Source of the DNA: Bacteroidales bacterium
Lineage (GTDB): Bacteria > Bacteroidota > Bacteroidia > Bacteroidales > M50B96
Assembly (NCBI GenBank): GCA_021740905.1
Contig: JAIOYV010000016.1
Coordinates: forward strand, 18,828-82,827
Length of the DNA: 64,000 nt
Direction: 5' to 3'
A model generated the notes under the pieces. That model was not told the DNA's origin. It was given only the letters and a program-made list of their open reading frames with translations, and searched no databases. Below are positions 18,728 through 28,440 of this stretch, one piece after another. The position numbers were made by a program, and so were the translations under genes. Position 1 is the stretch's first letter. The number at the start of each line of letters is the position of its first letter.

Positions 18728-20602
18728 CTACTTTTGAAGCACCACCTTCTCCCAATACACCTTCTCTTTCGAAACAGCTTTAATAATGTAAATACCTTCT
18801 TTGAAGGACTTTAAGTCGACTTTGTTTCCAGAGGGATAAGTTTCAGCATAAACCTGCCGCCCGGTATTATCAAAAACAGTGATATTTGAAAGGGCTTGTC
18901 CTTTAGGAAGCTGAATGGAAAAAATTCCGTTTGAAGGATTGGGGTATGCCATCATAGTGGATGAATTGCCGGCTTCTTCAATCCCATTTGGGCCATATTG
19001 AATCACAATGGTATCGCTACCTACACACCCATACTGACTTGTTACTTCTACCCATACAATCAATTCGCCGGTACCGGTTGGAGGAATATCAACCCCAAGA
19101 CTTTGCGTGGTTTGACCTGTTGACCAGAGATACAAACCAGAGAATGGTGGGGCAGTAAGCAAAAGCGATTGGTTCGACACCATTACTGTGTCGTTGCCCA
19201 GGTTGAAAAAAGGGGTTTCGTGCACCTCGATTGGGGTTGAAAAAACATCATTGGTCAAGTCTATATCAACCATCCCATTGGGGTTTATCGTGTAGCCATA
19301 AAAGAAATAATAGGTGCCAAACACAAAATCAGTAGTCCCTAAATACACATCGGCACTTTGCCCGGCAGGTATCATTGTGTTGTAATTTACCATGGGTTGA
19401 ACCACCCCGTTCATTTCCCAAACAATAGAAACATTGTCGATGAGGCCATTCCCATAATTGGTCACAGTCACCACAATCGGGTACGTACCTTCACAAGGCT
19501 CAATTGGCTCGACTAACTGACTGATACCAGCATCGTACGAAAGGACTTTATACCGTGCAATTCCCCCTACAGTGCTGCTTTCGTTTTTCAAACCTGCCCA
19601 TCCGGTTTGGTTTTGAAAATTGCCGAGGCAGGTAAATCCCACTCCAGCTGAGCCAGGAATATCAGTCCAGGTGTCGCCGAAATCGTAGCTGATGCTTGAA
19701 CCGGAAAGTGCCGTGGCATTGCTGGTTGAAATGAGTGTGCCAGGTGTGCCGGGGACGTACGAAATACTGCGCCCATAGACCGTTCCGGTAGGGGTTATTG
19801 GTTGCCAGGTGGCACCCCCATCATCTGTTTTGTATAATGAAAAGGTATTGTTGGTTCGGTCGCCAATAATCCCATTTAAAGTATCTGTGAACTGGATAAT
19901 CCGGATTTTTCCAATATTTAAAAATGGGTTAGAAATAGACGACCAGGTATGCCCCTTGTCGGTGGTTTTGTAAATATTGCCTTTGCTGGTGCCAAACCAA
20001 AACGTATTGTCAACTACTGAAAAATAACCTGCATAACCCCATTCACCTGGTATCAGCATAGGCATATTCGTAGAATCAACCCTCGTCCATAAATTTCCTC
20101 CATCCGAGGTTGTATAGATTTCAAAGTAATCGTTGGTAGGATCGCCCATGCAGAAACCATCGTTTTCGTTCCAAAAATAGATAAGATTGGGGTAGGCTTC
20201 GAGCGTATCGACAAAAAGGGCGGTCGGTTGATGTACCCAGGTTACACCACCATCGTTTGTCCGAAAGACTTTTCCGCCATCAGTGTCGGGATTATACAAC
20301 AGTGTCCACGCTGTGTCGGCATTCAAGGCAAATATTCCGGTAGGTGTCAATCCAACAGCCCCGTTGATAATCCCGGGTGTCCATGTAGTACCACCATCGA
20401 TCGTTCTTGTAAATTCTTGGATAATGGAGTCGTTCCCACTCCCATCGTTGGCAATAGCCCATACGATGTTGTTATCGACTGCCCATATCTGTTCAAGCCC
20501 ACGAAGACTATCGGCAAAACCGGTCGATTGTATTTCCCATTGTCCAAAACCCAAGGCTGGGATTAATAATGTCACACATAGGTAGAATATTTTTGCTTTC
20601 AT
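18728..20602 (-). CDS. Secreted Ycf48/BNR-repeat-like beta-propeller protein with T9SS type A sorting domain
   Basis: Repeated TxDGGxTW motifs (FRTNDGGVTWVHQPT, YTTSDGGNLWTRV, YKTTDKGHTWSSIS, YKTDDGGATWQPI); C-terminal MMAYPNPSNGIFSIQLPKGQALSNITVFDNTGRQVY. Confidence 0.85.
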   Translation of the reverse strand: MKAKIFYLCVTLLIPALGFGQWEIQSTGFADSLRGLEQIWAVDNNIVWAIANDGSGNDSIIQEFTRTIDGGTTWTPGIINGAVGLTPTGIFALNADTAWTLLYNPDTDGGKVFRTNDGGVTWVHQPTALFVDTLEAYPNLIYFWNENDGFCMGDPTNDYFEIYTTSDGGNLWTRVDSTNMPMLIPGEWGYAGYFSVVDNTFWFGTSKGNIYKTTDKGHTWSSISNPFLNIGKIRIIQFTDTLNGIIGDRTNNTFSLYKTDDGGATWQPITPTGTVYGRSISYVPGTPGTLISTSNATALSGSSISYDFGDTWTDIPGSAGVGFTCLGNFQNQTGWAGLKNESSTVGGIARYKVLSYDAGISQLVEPIEPCEGTYPIVVTVTNYGNGLIDNVSIVWEMNGVVQPMVNYNTMIPAGQSADVYLGTTDFVFGTYYFFYGYTINPNGMVDIDLTNDVFSTPIEVHETPFFNLGNDTVMVSNQSLLLTAPPFSGLYLWSTGQTTQSLGVDIPPTGTGELIVWVEVTSQYGCVGSDTIVIQYGPNGIEEAGNSSTMMAYPNPSNGIFSIQLPKGQALSNITVFDNTGRQVYAETYPSGNKVDLKSFKEGIYIIKAVSKEKVYWEKVVLQK

Positions 20603-20753
20603 AATAATTAGTTTAGATTCACTTCAATATCAATAGTTTCAATGTTATTCTCAAAATTAAATAAAAAACAGAATTGTGCAAAAGAAATCCAGGTTTTTAA
20701 GCGTGAGCTTTCAGAGAACCGGTGTAATGATTATCTTGCCGCAAAAAAATAAA

Positions 20754-21524
20754 ATGAAGATTGTATCATTTAATGTGAACGGTATCAGGGCAATTGCCCA
20801 AAAGGACTTTTTCAAAGATTTTAAGGCGATGTCGCCCGATATATTTTGCCTTCAGGAAACCAAAGCCCAAAACGATCAGGTGGCCGAAACACTCGAACCT
20901 ATCAAAGACTACTTTGTGTATGCACATTCGGCAGAAAAGAAAGGGTATTCAGGTACTGCCATTCTTTCGAGACAGGAAGCACTGAACATTTCGCGAGGGA
21001 TGGGTATTGAAGAACACGACAACGAAGGCCGTGTATTGTGCCTTGAGTATGAGGTGTTTTTTCTTGTTAATGTGTATGTTCCTAATTCGGGGAACGATTT
21101 GAAAAGATTGGGTTATCGTCAGACCTGGGATTTGGCTTTTTACAATTACCTGAAAGGGTTGGAGAAGGAAAAGCCGGTGATTGTTTGTGGTGATTTTAAC
21201 GTGGCTCACAGGCCCATCGACCTGGCCCGGCCAAAACCCAATTATAACAAGTCAGCCGGATATATGCAGGAAGAAATTGATGGCATGGACCGCTTCACCA
21301 ACAATGGTTTAGTGGATACCTTCAGACACTTCTACCCAACAAAAACAGATGCTTACTCCTGGTGGAGTTACCGTGCCGGAGCAAGAGAGAAGAATGTGGG
21401 CTGGAGAATCGATTATTTTTTGGTAAGCAAGGATTTTATTTCTTTGGTGAAAAGCGCATCTATTTTAAATGATGTAATGGGATCGGATCATTGCCCTGTG
21501 AGTATTAAGTTGGACTTAAAATAA
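20754..21524 (+). CDS. xth: Exodeoxyribonuclease III / AP endonuclease family
   Basis: MKIVSFNVNGIRAIAQKDFFKDFKAMSPDIFCLQETKAQ...CGDFNVAHRPIDLARP...GWRIDYFLVS...GSDHCPVSI. Start at 20754 preferred over 20676. Confidence 0.95.
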   Translation: MKIVSFNVNGIRAIAQKDFFKDFKAMSPDIFCLQETKAQNDQVAETLEPIKDYFVYAHSAEKKGYSGTAILSRQEALNISRGMGIEEHDNEGRVLCLEYEVFFLVNVYVPNSGNDLKRLGYRQTWDLAFYNYLKGLEKEKPVIVCGDFNVAHRPIDLARPKPNYNKSAGYMQEEIDGMDRFTNNGLVDTFRHFYPTKTDAYSWWSYRAGAREKNVGWRIDYFLVSKDFISLVKSASILNDVMGSDHCPVSIKLDLK

Positions 21525-21529
21525 GGATT

Positions 21530-22069
21530 ATGAAGAATATTATAAGGTTGTTTATTGTTGCGATTGTTTTGGTGGCTTGCAATTCTAATGCAGATAATAA
21601 AGAAAAATCAACAGTGGATACTCCTGCTGAAAAGGAAACTGTGGCAAATGATACCACTCCAAAAGTAACCGGGATTGGAGGTATTTTCTTTGCTTCTGAA
21701 AATCCTCAACAAACGATGGATTGGTACGGAAAGCATCTGGGATTGGCCATCGATCCGTATGGTTCACCTTTCGAATTTCGGAATGCCAATCGACCAGAGG
21801 AAATCAATTACCTGCGGTGGAGCCCTTTTAAGAAAGGGCGCGATTTTGCTGCACCCTCCGAAAAAGAATTGATTATCAACTACCGGGTGCAAAACATCGA
21901 GGGATTGGTTCGGAATCTTAAGGCTTCCGGGATAACCATGCTCGATTCTATTGCCACGTATGAATATGGTAAGTTTGTTCACCTGATGGATCCCGAAGGA
22001 AACAAAATTGAATTGTGGGAAGCGAATGATGCGTATTTTACGGAGATGGGCGGGGCAACTACCAAATAA
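21530..22069 (+). CDS. VOC-family lipoprotein
   Basis: Lipobox VLVACNSNADN; GGIFFASENPQQTMDWYGKHLGLAIDPYG...FVHLMDPEGNKIELWE. Confidence 0.8.
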   Translation: MKNIIRLFIVAIVLVACNSNADNKEKSTVDTPAEKETVANDTTPKVTGIGGIFFASENPQQTMDWYGKHLGLAIDPYGSPFEFRNANRPEEINYLRWSPFKKGRDFAAPSEKELIINYRVQNIEGLVRNLKASGITMLDSIATYEYGKFVHLMDPEGNKIELWEANDAYFTEMGGATTK

Positions 22070-22123
22070 GATAAAAGTGCAGCTACTATTCTCTGCTATA
22101 TACAACTTTTTATGGGAGTAGCT

Positions 22124-23101
22124 TTACTTTTTTCCGATGAAAAAAGTAACAATCAAATCCAACACATCCCCACTCGATTCAATCCTGCATGGCAAATAGC
22201 CAACCGGGTCGCCATCAAGCTCAACTTCGGGGTTCACCGAATTGTGCAAAACTTGAAGGTCTTGGCAATAATCCAGGGAGATAACTTCTGAGTTTTTGAA
22301 TGGCTTTCCGCTGTATATCTTTTTTATGATTGACGGAAGGTTGAAAATACTAAGTTTTTTAACGACAAGAAAGTAAAAGCCTTTTTCGGATAAATTGATG
22401 TCATTGGACACTTTGATGCCGGATGCAATGAAGGTAGTCCTACCAACGGACATATTATAAAGCTTTTCAAGTCTTTGCTTTTTGCCATCTACCATAACTT
22501 GAAAATCGCTTGCCTTGTAAGCAAATACCGAAGATAACAAGGCTATAAAGGTACCCAAGGTATCTCCCAGATATTTCCTTATCCCACCATTCGCTTTTCT
22601 GGCTACTGATGCACCAAGCCCAATATTGGCACAACAGGCAAAATAGGTAGTTTTTATAGCATCAAACTGCGGCACAACTATTGAATCCTCCTGAATTCTT
22701 GTATTACATACTAATTTTCCGAGATAGATTTTTCTTGAAAAGTTATCGATAATCACATTTATAGCTTCATCGGTATTGGTTGGGATATTATAGCTTTTAC
22801 AAAAGTCGGGGCTGGTGCCAGTGTAGATCACAGCCATTTTGGATTTGGAAATTCGGTTTCCCTGGCTGTCAAAAAAACCATTTATTACTTTGTTGATGGT
22901 TCCGTCGCCACCCACTGCGACAATCACATCGTACCCCATCTTATTTGCTTCCACAGAAAAAGTATAAGCATCGTCGAGGGATTCCGTCATTTTATAATCA
23001 AAAGCAAGATCAGCTTTTTTAAAAGCATCAAATATGCGTTCGAAGGACTTTCGACTTTTTCCTCCTTTCGAACCTGGATTCAGAATTAAGAAATACCTCA
23101 T
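22124..23101 (-). CDS. Diacylglycerol/sphingoid-base kinase family (LCB5/YegS-like) protein
   Basis: NPGSKGGKSRK; DVIVAVGGDGTINKVINGF; ELDGDPVGYLPC. Confidence 0.9.
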   Translation of the reverse strand: MRYFLILNPGSKGGKSRKSFERIFDAFKKADLAFDYKMTESLDDAYTFSVEANKMGYDVIVAVGGDGTINKVINGFFDSQGNRISKSKMAVIYTGTSPDFCKSYNIPTNTDEAINVIIDNFSRKIYLGKLVCNTRIQEDSIVVPQFDAIKTTYFACCANIGLGASVARKANGGIRKYLGDTLGTFIALLSSVFAYKASDFQVMVDGKKQRLEKLYNMSVGRTTFIASGIKVSNDINLSEKGFYFLVVKKLSIFNLPSIIKKIYSGKPFKNSEVISLDYCQDLQVLHNSVNPEVELDGDPVGYLPCRIESSGDVLDLIVTFFIGKK

Positions 23102-23102
23102 G

Positions 23103-24278
23103 CTAAATCGGCTTCAAAGTTTTGAGTATTTCTATTGCCTTGTCCAGGGTCGGTTCTTTGAGATTTGCCCCAACAATCATTCTGATCACCCCCTGGTTTT
23201 CAGGAACCGATGGATAAATAAAAGGGGTTGCTAGAATCCCTTTCTGGTATAGATGTTTTGCAAACAAAATGGTTTCTTCCGATGAGCCTGTCAGGATTGA
23301 AGTGATGGGTGCTTCTGCGTGCTTCACATCAAAACCGAATTCGATAAGAGCATCTCTAAGCTTATTTCGATAGTACCACATACGTTTACCTATCACATCA
23401 AATTCACTCTCGATAATTTCAATTACTGCCTGAATTCCGGCCAGAATGGATGGGGTGATGGCCGTAGAGTAGATCAAATGGGATGAATTATATTTCAAAT
23501 AATCAATCAAGGATTTCTTTCCGCAAACAACACCACCCTGGTTGGCCATTGCCTTGCCCAAAGATGCTGTGTAAATCCCCTCATAGTTGACAATCCCGGC
23601 GTGTTCTATAATCCCTCTCCCCCTTTTACCAATAACTCCCAAACCATGTGAATCATCAATTACCGGCACAGCATCATATCTTTTACAGAGTTCAACAATC
23701 CCGGCAAAGGGGGCAATGCTTCCTTCGGTTGAAAACACCGATTCTGTCACCACAAAAATTTGTTTGTGTTTGGAGCTATGCTGAAGGTTCTTCTCTAAAC
23801 TTGCCATATTATTATGCAAGAAAGGCCTTAGTTTGCACCCTACTGTCCTTGCACCTTCAACCAAGGATGAATGGGAGAATCTGTCGATGATAATAACATC
23901 GTCTTTCCCGGCAATGGCTTGAAACAATCCGTTGTTTGCCTGGTAACAGGAAGGGTAAAATACGCTTGATTCCAGTCCGACAAAATTGGATATCTTCTGC
24001 GACAGGCTTTCAAACAAATCGGCACAGCCTGATGCAATGGGTGTGGCACAAAGCGATTGTCCATATTTCTGGATGGCATTGATGGCAGCTTTCTTGAGCC
24101 GTTCATCATTTGCAAGACCAAGGTAATTATTGGCAGCCAGGTTAATAAATTCCTTTCCATCAATCATTAAAGCATCATCCAAGCCCGACTGAACATTAAC
24201 ATAGTATGGATTAAATAATGTTTTCTGTTTTAAAGAATCATCGAATATATGATTGTCGTAAAATTGTTTTAGGCTCAT
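23103..24278 (-). CDS. Alpha-oxoamine synthase family PLP enzyme (serine palmitoyltransferase/KBL/BioF-like)
   Basis: FINLAANNYLGLANDERLKKAAINAIQKYGQSLCATPIASG; VPVIDDSHGLGVIGKRGRG; Lys motif YTASLGKAMANQGG. Confidence 0.9.
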   Translation of the reverse strand: MSLKQFYDNHIFDDSLKQKTLFNPYYVNVQSGLDDALMIDGKEFINLAANNYLGLANDERLKKAAINAIQKYGQSLCATPIASGCADLFESLSQKISNFVGLESSVFYPSCYQANNGLFQAIAGKDDVIIIDRFSHSSLVEGARTVGCKLRPFLHNNMASLEKNLQHSSKHKQIFVVTESVFSTEGSIAPFAGIVELCKRYDAVPVIDDSHGLGVIGKRGRGIIEHAGIVNYEGIYTASLGKAMANQGGVVCGKKSLIDYLKYNSSHLIYSTAITPSILAGIQAVIEIIESEFDVIGKRMWYYRNKLRDALIEFGFDVKHAEAPITSILTGSSEETILFAKHLYQKGILATPFIYPSVPENQGVIRMIVGANLKEPTLDKAIEILKTLKPI

Positions 24279-24341
24279 CTTATTGAATTAAATGTATTGA
24301 ATCTGTCATTTTAAAATACTCATTTTTAGATCTCTCTTTTT

Positions 24342-24445
24342 CTCCGTGTAACTCTGTGGTTCTTTGTGTAGCTCTGTGCAACAGCTTATTTTTTCACAAG
24401 GCTATATCACAGAGCTGCACAGAGATTTCACAGAGTTACACAGAG
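24342..24445. repeat. Long imperfect palindrome (REP-like)
   Basis: Left arm CTCCGTGTAACTCTGTGGTTCTTTGTGTAGCTCTGTG (24342-24378); right arm CACAGAGCTGCACAGAGATTTCACAGAGTTACACAGAG (24408-24445). Confidence 0.8.
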
Positions 24446-24492
24446 AGGTATTTAATTGATCCTACACTTTTCATCTCATACACTTGGAATCA

Positions 24493-24723
24493 TTATAAAT
24501 ACCTGGATTCTATTGCAATGACAATATCATTCACCGTTTTGAATTTTTCAATATCGCTGGTGTTAACCTCTATGGAATACTCATCTTCAATTGCATTGAC
24601 GATCATCAAGCGATCGAACGAGTCGATGTTAAGATCGTCGATGATGTTGGAGTGGCGATAGATTTCGCTTTTACAGTTCGAATTCTCCTTGATTAGATTA
24701 ATAATTTTTTCTTCCAAATTCAT
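24493..24723 (-). CDS. Acyl carrier protein
   Basis: 76 aa; phosphopantetheine attachment-like IIDDLNIDSFDRLMIVNAIEDEYSIEV. Confidence 0.85.
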   Translation of the reverse strand: MNLEEKIINLIKENSNCKSEIYRHSNIIDDLNIDSFDRLMIVNAIEDEYSIEVNTSDIEKFKTVNDIVIAIESRYL

Positions 24724-25925
24724 AATTCACCTCCTTTATAGCATTTCGTTGAAAATTTTGAATCGCACATTATGGCGCAATAATTACAGTTTATACACTT
24801 CGATTTATAGTTCCCATTTCGGGAAAGCTTTAATGCAAAATCGGGTTCGGCAATGAAAGGCCTCGACAGGCTTACAAAATCAACGTTCTTTTCTTTGATG
24901 GCATATTCTATTTCACTCTTTTCCCTGAATCCACCAACCGAAATGATCGGGATTGTGGTCAATTGTTTGGCTATTTCTGCATATTGCAGATTGTACATGG
25001 GAGTGAAGGGCTGAAGCTTTGTTTTGAAAAATGGAAACACAAGGCTTTTCAAAAACCACTTAGCAATTTTATTATCTACCTTATACACTTTATTGTATTT
25101 CAGAATAAGATTTACAGGAACATCGCCCCGGAAAATATTCAATGCATGGTCCATAGTTCCGTAGCTGATTTCAATGGCAGCAATCTTTTTTAAATCAAGA
25201 AACATTATCAGATTTGAAAATTGACTTGAGCTGAATTTCCTTTTGTAGTCATCACTCCCACTAATTTTGATTAGAATGGGGAAATCTTCGCCACACTTTT
25301 CTCTGATCTTGTCAATGACCAAATCCAGAAATTTGAGGCCCAATCCCCGCTTTGTATCTATCCCAAACTCATCTTTCCGGTTATTGATGCCTGGCAATAA
25401 AAATTGATGCACCAAATAGCCGTGTGCAGCATGGATCTGAACCCCATCGAAACCCGCTTGTTTTGCGAAATTGGCTGAGTTTCCGAATTTCTCAATTATT
25501 TCAACTATTTCAGTTTTGCTTAATTGCTTTGGCTTTTCTCTGAAGTAGGGCGATTTTTTTTGAGATGCTCCCACGACTATCCGATTGATCTCTTTTGACC
25601 TTGTTTGTCTGCCGGTATGGGCCAATTGCATAAATATTTTGCTTCCATTCTCATGGACTTTTGCTGTCACTTTTTTAAAGGGTTTTATAAAATCTTCGCT
25701 GTAAATGCCTGCCTGACCGGGTTGGATTGCTTTCCCTTCTTCCGAGATAAAGGCAAAACCGGTAATGATTCCGCCAATGTTATTTTTTGAGAGTTCGTCA
25801 TACAAGGCATAATAGCTTTCGCCTGGAAAACCATTCGCATCACACATACCTTCGAAGGTTGCCGAACGGATGGTCCGGTTTTTCAGTTCACAGCTACCAA
25901 TATATGCTTTCTCAAAAATCTCCAT
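24720..25925 (-). CDS. Old-yellow-enzyme-like NADH:flavin oxidoreductase with C-terminal Cys cluster
   Basis: FKKVTAKVHENGSKIFMQLAHTGRQ; GFDGVQIHAAHGYLVHQFLLPGINNRKDEFG; CINCNYCAIMC. 4-bp overlap with ACP. Confidence 0.9.
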   Translation of the reverse strand: MEIFEKAYIGSCELKNRTIRSATFEGMCDANGFPGESYYALYDELSKNNIGGIITGFAFISEEGKAIQPGQAGIYSEDFIKPFKKVTAKVHENGSKIFMQLAHTGRQTRSKEINRIVVGASQKKSPYFREKPKQLSKTEIVEIIEKFGNSANFAKQAGFDGVQIHAAHGYLVHQFLLPGINNRKDEFGIDTKRGLGLKFLDLVIDKIREKCGEDFPILIKISGSDDYKRKFSSSQFSNLIMFLDLKKIAAIEISYGTMDHALNIFRGDVPVNLILKYNKVYKVDNKIAKWFLKSLVFPFFKTKLQPFTPMYNLQYAEIAKQLTTIPIISVGGFREKSEIEYAIKEKNVDFVSLSRPFIAEPDFALKLSRNGNYKSKCINCNYCAIMCDSKFSTKCYKGGEL

Positions 25926-25989
25926 AATAATTACATATTTGAAACTATCGTAATAAATCCGCCAATGGACAGAGGACTATTCCCCAATT

Positions 25990-26022
25990 ACTTCCTAAGC
26001 ATTTTTGAGATGCTAAGGAAGT
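25990..26022. repeat. REP-like hairpin, copy 1
   Basis: ACTTCCTAAGCAT-TTTTGAG-ATGCTAAGGAAGT; second copy at 41702-41734. Confidence 0.8.
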
Positions 26023-26099
26023 TTCAGAGGTAAAATCCGTCCAAATCTGTGTCATCTGTGTCATCCGTGTTCAAATTTAATTTTGTAGCATTAGCTGCG

Positions 26100-27143
26100 T
26101 TATGCTTTAATATTGGTGTGCATATTAAAAAGAAACCCTACAAAAACGTAGGAGCACAAAAACAAGATCATTCCAAGCTCGGGATCAAAAAGCGCAATGA
26201 TCGTTGCTTGTCCGCAGGTGCAGGCCCTGAAATTGGTCACCAATGAATAATAGGTCATTTCTCCCTCTGGATTCTTGAAAAAGAGAACCCCGGTCCAAAC
26301 TTGCAAAAAGATGGTCAGAACTCCCAATATGATAAATGTGTTATTGAGTTCTATCTCAAATGACTGAAATCCTACGTATGATGCGATAAATAAAACGGAA
26401 GGCAGGAAGGCCAGAATGATTGCAATTATTTTATTCCTCTCAATTCCATATTTCACCACAATTGTATTTTTCCCGGCAGCTTTATCCCCAATGTAATCTT
26501 TGAAATACGTATAGTAGGTCATCAATCCATTTAAGATGGCTATCAGCACCAGGGCACTTATCCGGCTTTTGGTAAAGTAGACTTCCATTGGCCCGGAAGC
26601 CAGAAAACCAAAAAGGCCACACATCGCTATCATCAACCCAAAAACGATATTGCCCAAGATCCCATAACCCTTGGCATATTCATAAACCACATTGAGCAAG
26701 GCACCAATAGCCAATGGGATCAAAGCAACGGGTTCAAGATAGAACCAGGTAATAAAAGTCATTGCGGTCATCAGAAAAAACGATAACAAGACTGCTTTGA
26801 GAGGATGCATTTCGCCTGAAACCATGGGCCGGTCGGGTGCATTTATCATGTCTTCTTTGCGGCCCAGGTAGTCGTTAATGATTTGATTTACCCCCCATGC
26901 CAGAAACAGCATGACTAAAATAACCAGCTTCTTTTCCGCCGGGGTTGGAACTTCAATCGATCTGACCAAATCAGAAGTTCCCCTTGCCCCTTCGGCTGTG
27001 GCCACAAACTGATAATACGATACACCTATCCAGCCTGCAATTCCAGTGATAAAGGAATAATAGAGCCGCATTGATTTTATGTATGCCCTCAAAAATATAA
27101 ATGTGGCGTTCTTGCTCAACGATTCTGCAACTTGTTTAACCAT
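26100..27143 (-). CDS. UbiA-family prenyltransferase
   Basis: First motif NQIINDYLGRKEDMINAPDRPMVSG and second motif YFKDYIGDKAAGKNTIVVKYG; multiple hydrophobic helices. Confidence 0.9.
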   Translation of the reverse strand: MVKQVAESLSKNATFIFLRAYIKSMRLYYSFITGIAGWIGVSYYQFVATAEGARGTSDLVRSIEVPTPAEKKLVILVMLFLAWGVNQIINDYLGRKEDMINAPDRPMVSGEMHPLKAVLLSFFLMTAMTFITWFYLEPVALIPLAIGALLNVVYEYAKGYGILGNIVFGLMIAMCGLFGFLASGPMEVYFTKSRISALVLIAILNGLMTYYTYFKDYIGDKAAGKNTIVVKYGIERNKIIAIILAFLPSVLFIASYVGFQSFEIELNNTFIILGVLTIFLQVWTGVLFFKNPEGEMTYYSLVTNFRACTCGQATIIALFDPELGMILFLCSYVFVGFLFNMHTNIKA

Positions 27144-28435
27144 TACAAATCCTCCAGTTTTTGATAAAAATCGGTTACACTTTCTCTATCCCAACTTTCG
27201 TATACTTCTCTCGATAGCTCAGTAGACAGAGGCAAACTTTTCAGCTCATTCTCTTTTTTTAATGTATGCACCTGACATGAGTATTTTTCGCAAAGCCAGG
27301 ATTGACAAGGCTTTTCAAATACTTTTCTCATTTTACCATAGATCTCGTCAAAATCATCGGTTTGGATGTTTCCAAATGATAAATTGAGAAACTCACATGC
27401 CTGCAAATCGCCTTTTGCGTTGATGTAAAAGCGGTCGGTGCCACCCGCTGTGCAGCCAAAGTACTGCGACGATTCCTCCAAAATCATGGGTGAGATGAAA
27501 GGATAATCGCGGTATTCTCTCTCCATGTTATATCGGTGCACGAGTTTGGAAACATGGGCCACATCGGTTTCTGTAAAATCCTCCAAACCCGAATCGAGCC
27601 ATCCTCCGGCAGGTTTTGGTTTTATCAATTGAAGGATTGAACCGTTGAAATCTTTGGCCACAACCATTAGCCTTTCAAAAGTCCCATCGTAAAAAGCATC
27701 TTTCAACAAACACGTATTGAAGGTTACTGCCAGGCCAACTTTGTGGCAAAGCTCAACTCCCTTCACAAGATTCTCCCAGGCATAGTCCACGCCCATAAAT
27801 TTATTTGCCAATTCGGGCTTGTCGGTGTGCAATGAAAACATAACCCCGATAATGTTCTTATTCTTTCGCAGTTCCGACAGGTTTTCAAAAGTCATCCCAT
27901 CACCGGTCGAGTTGATCAGTATCTCCGATCTTTCGTCGATGGCATCACAAACCCGCTTTAGGCGATCAAATACCAGGAAAGGTTCACCACCTTCGATATT
28001 GAAAAAAGCGGTTCCATTGTTCTGAATTTTTTTAACTGTAGCTACCAGTACATCAATATCTACATCCTTTCCTTTGTCGTGTTTTTGATAGCAATGAGGA
28101 CACTTGTACCTGCACGCCGAAGTCAATGAAATTAAGGCTGATATGCTTGGCATTTTCTCATCAAACACAGTCACCTTGTTGCAGCCATGAAAATAGGCTT
28201 TCGATGGAAATCCGGGCAAGTACAATTGAATCTTCAACCTATTTCCAATCTTGACATACTTGTTTTGTTTCATGTAGGAGAGGAAGAACAACAGCCTTCG
28301 CAGGACCCGGAAAAAGTACTTTGGTTTGAACTTGCCTTTTAGTAACTGGCCGAGGAAATAGACAAACGTAACTAACTTGATCTTTAGATTAAGAAGCACT
28401 TTCGAATAGCCCGTATAGTTTTTAATTTTAAGCAT
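27143..28435 (-). CDS. Radical SAM protein with SPASM-like C-terminal cysteines
   Basis: SACRYKCPHCYQKH (CxxxCxxC); FFNIEGGEPFLVFDRL; YINAKGDLQACEFLNLSFGNI; CQSWLCEKYSC. Confidence 0.9.
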   Translation of the reverse strand: MLKIKNYTGYSKVLLNLKIKLVTFVYFLGQLLKGKFKPKYFFRVLRRLLFFLSYMKQNKYVKIGNRLKIQLYLPGFPSKAYFHGCNKVTVFDEKMPSISALISLTSACRYKCPHCYQKHDKGKDVDIDVLVATVKKIQNNGTAFFNIEGGEPFLVFDRLKRVCDAIDERSEILINSTGDGMTFENLSELRKNKNIIGVMFSLHTDKPELANKFMGVDYAWENLVKGVELCHKVGLAVTFNTCLLKDAFYDGTFERLMVVAKDFNGSILQLIKPKPAGGWLDSGLEDFTETDVAHVSKLVHRYNMEREYRDYPFISPMILEESSQYFGCTAGGTDRFYINAKGDLQACEFLNLSFGNIQTDDFDEIYGKMRKVFEKPCQSWLCEKYSCQVHTLKKENELKSLPLSTELSREVYESWDRESVTDFYQKLEDL

Positions 28436-28440
28436 GGGTT

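Noticed and set aside
24356-24661. Plus-strand ORF of 101 aa
   Set aside because: Spans the palindromic repeat and the antisense of the ACP gene.
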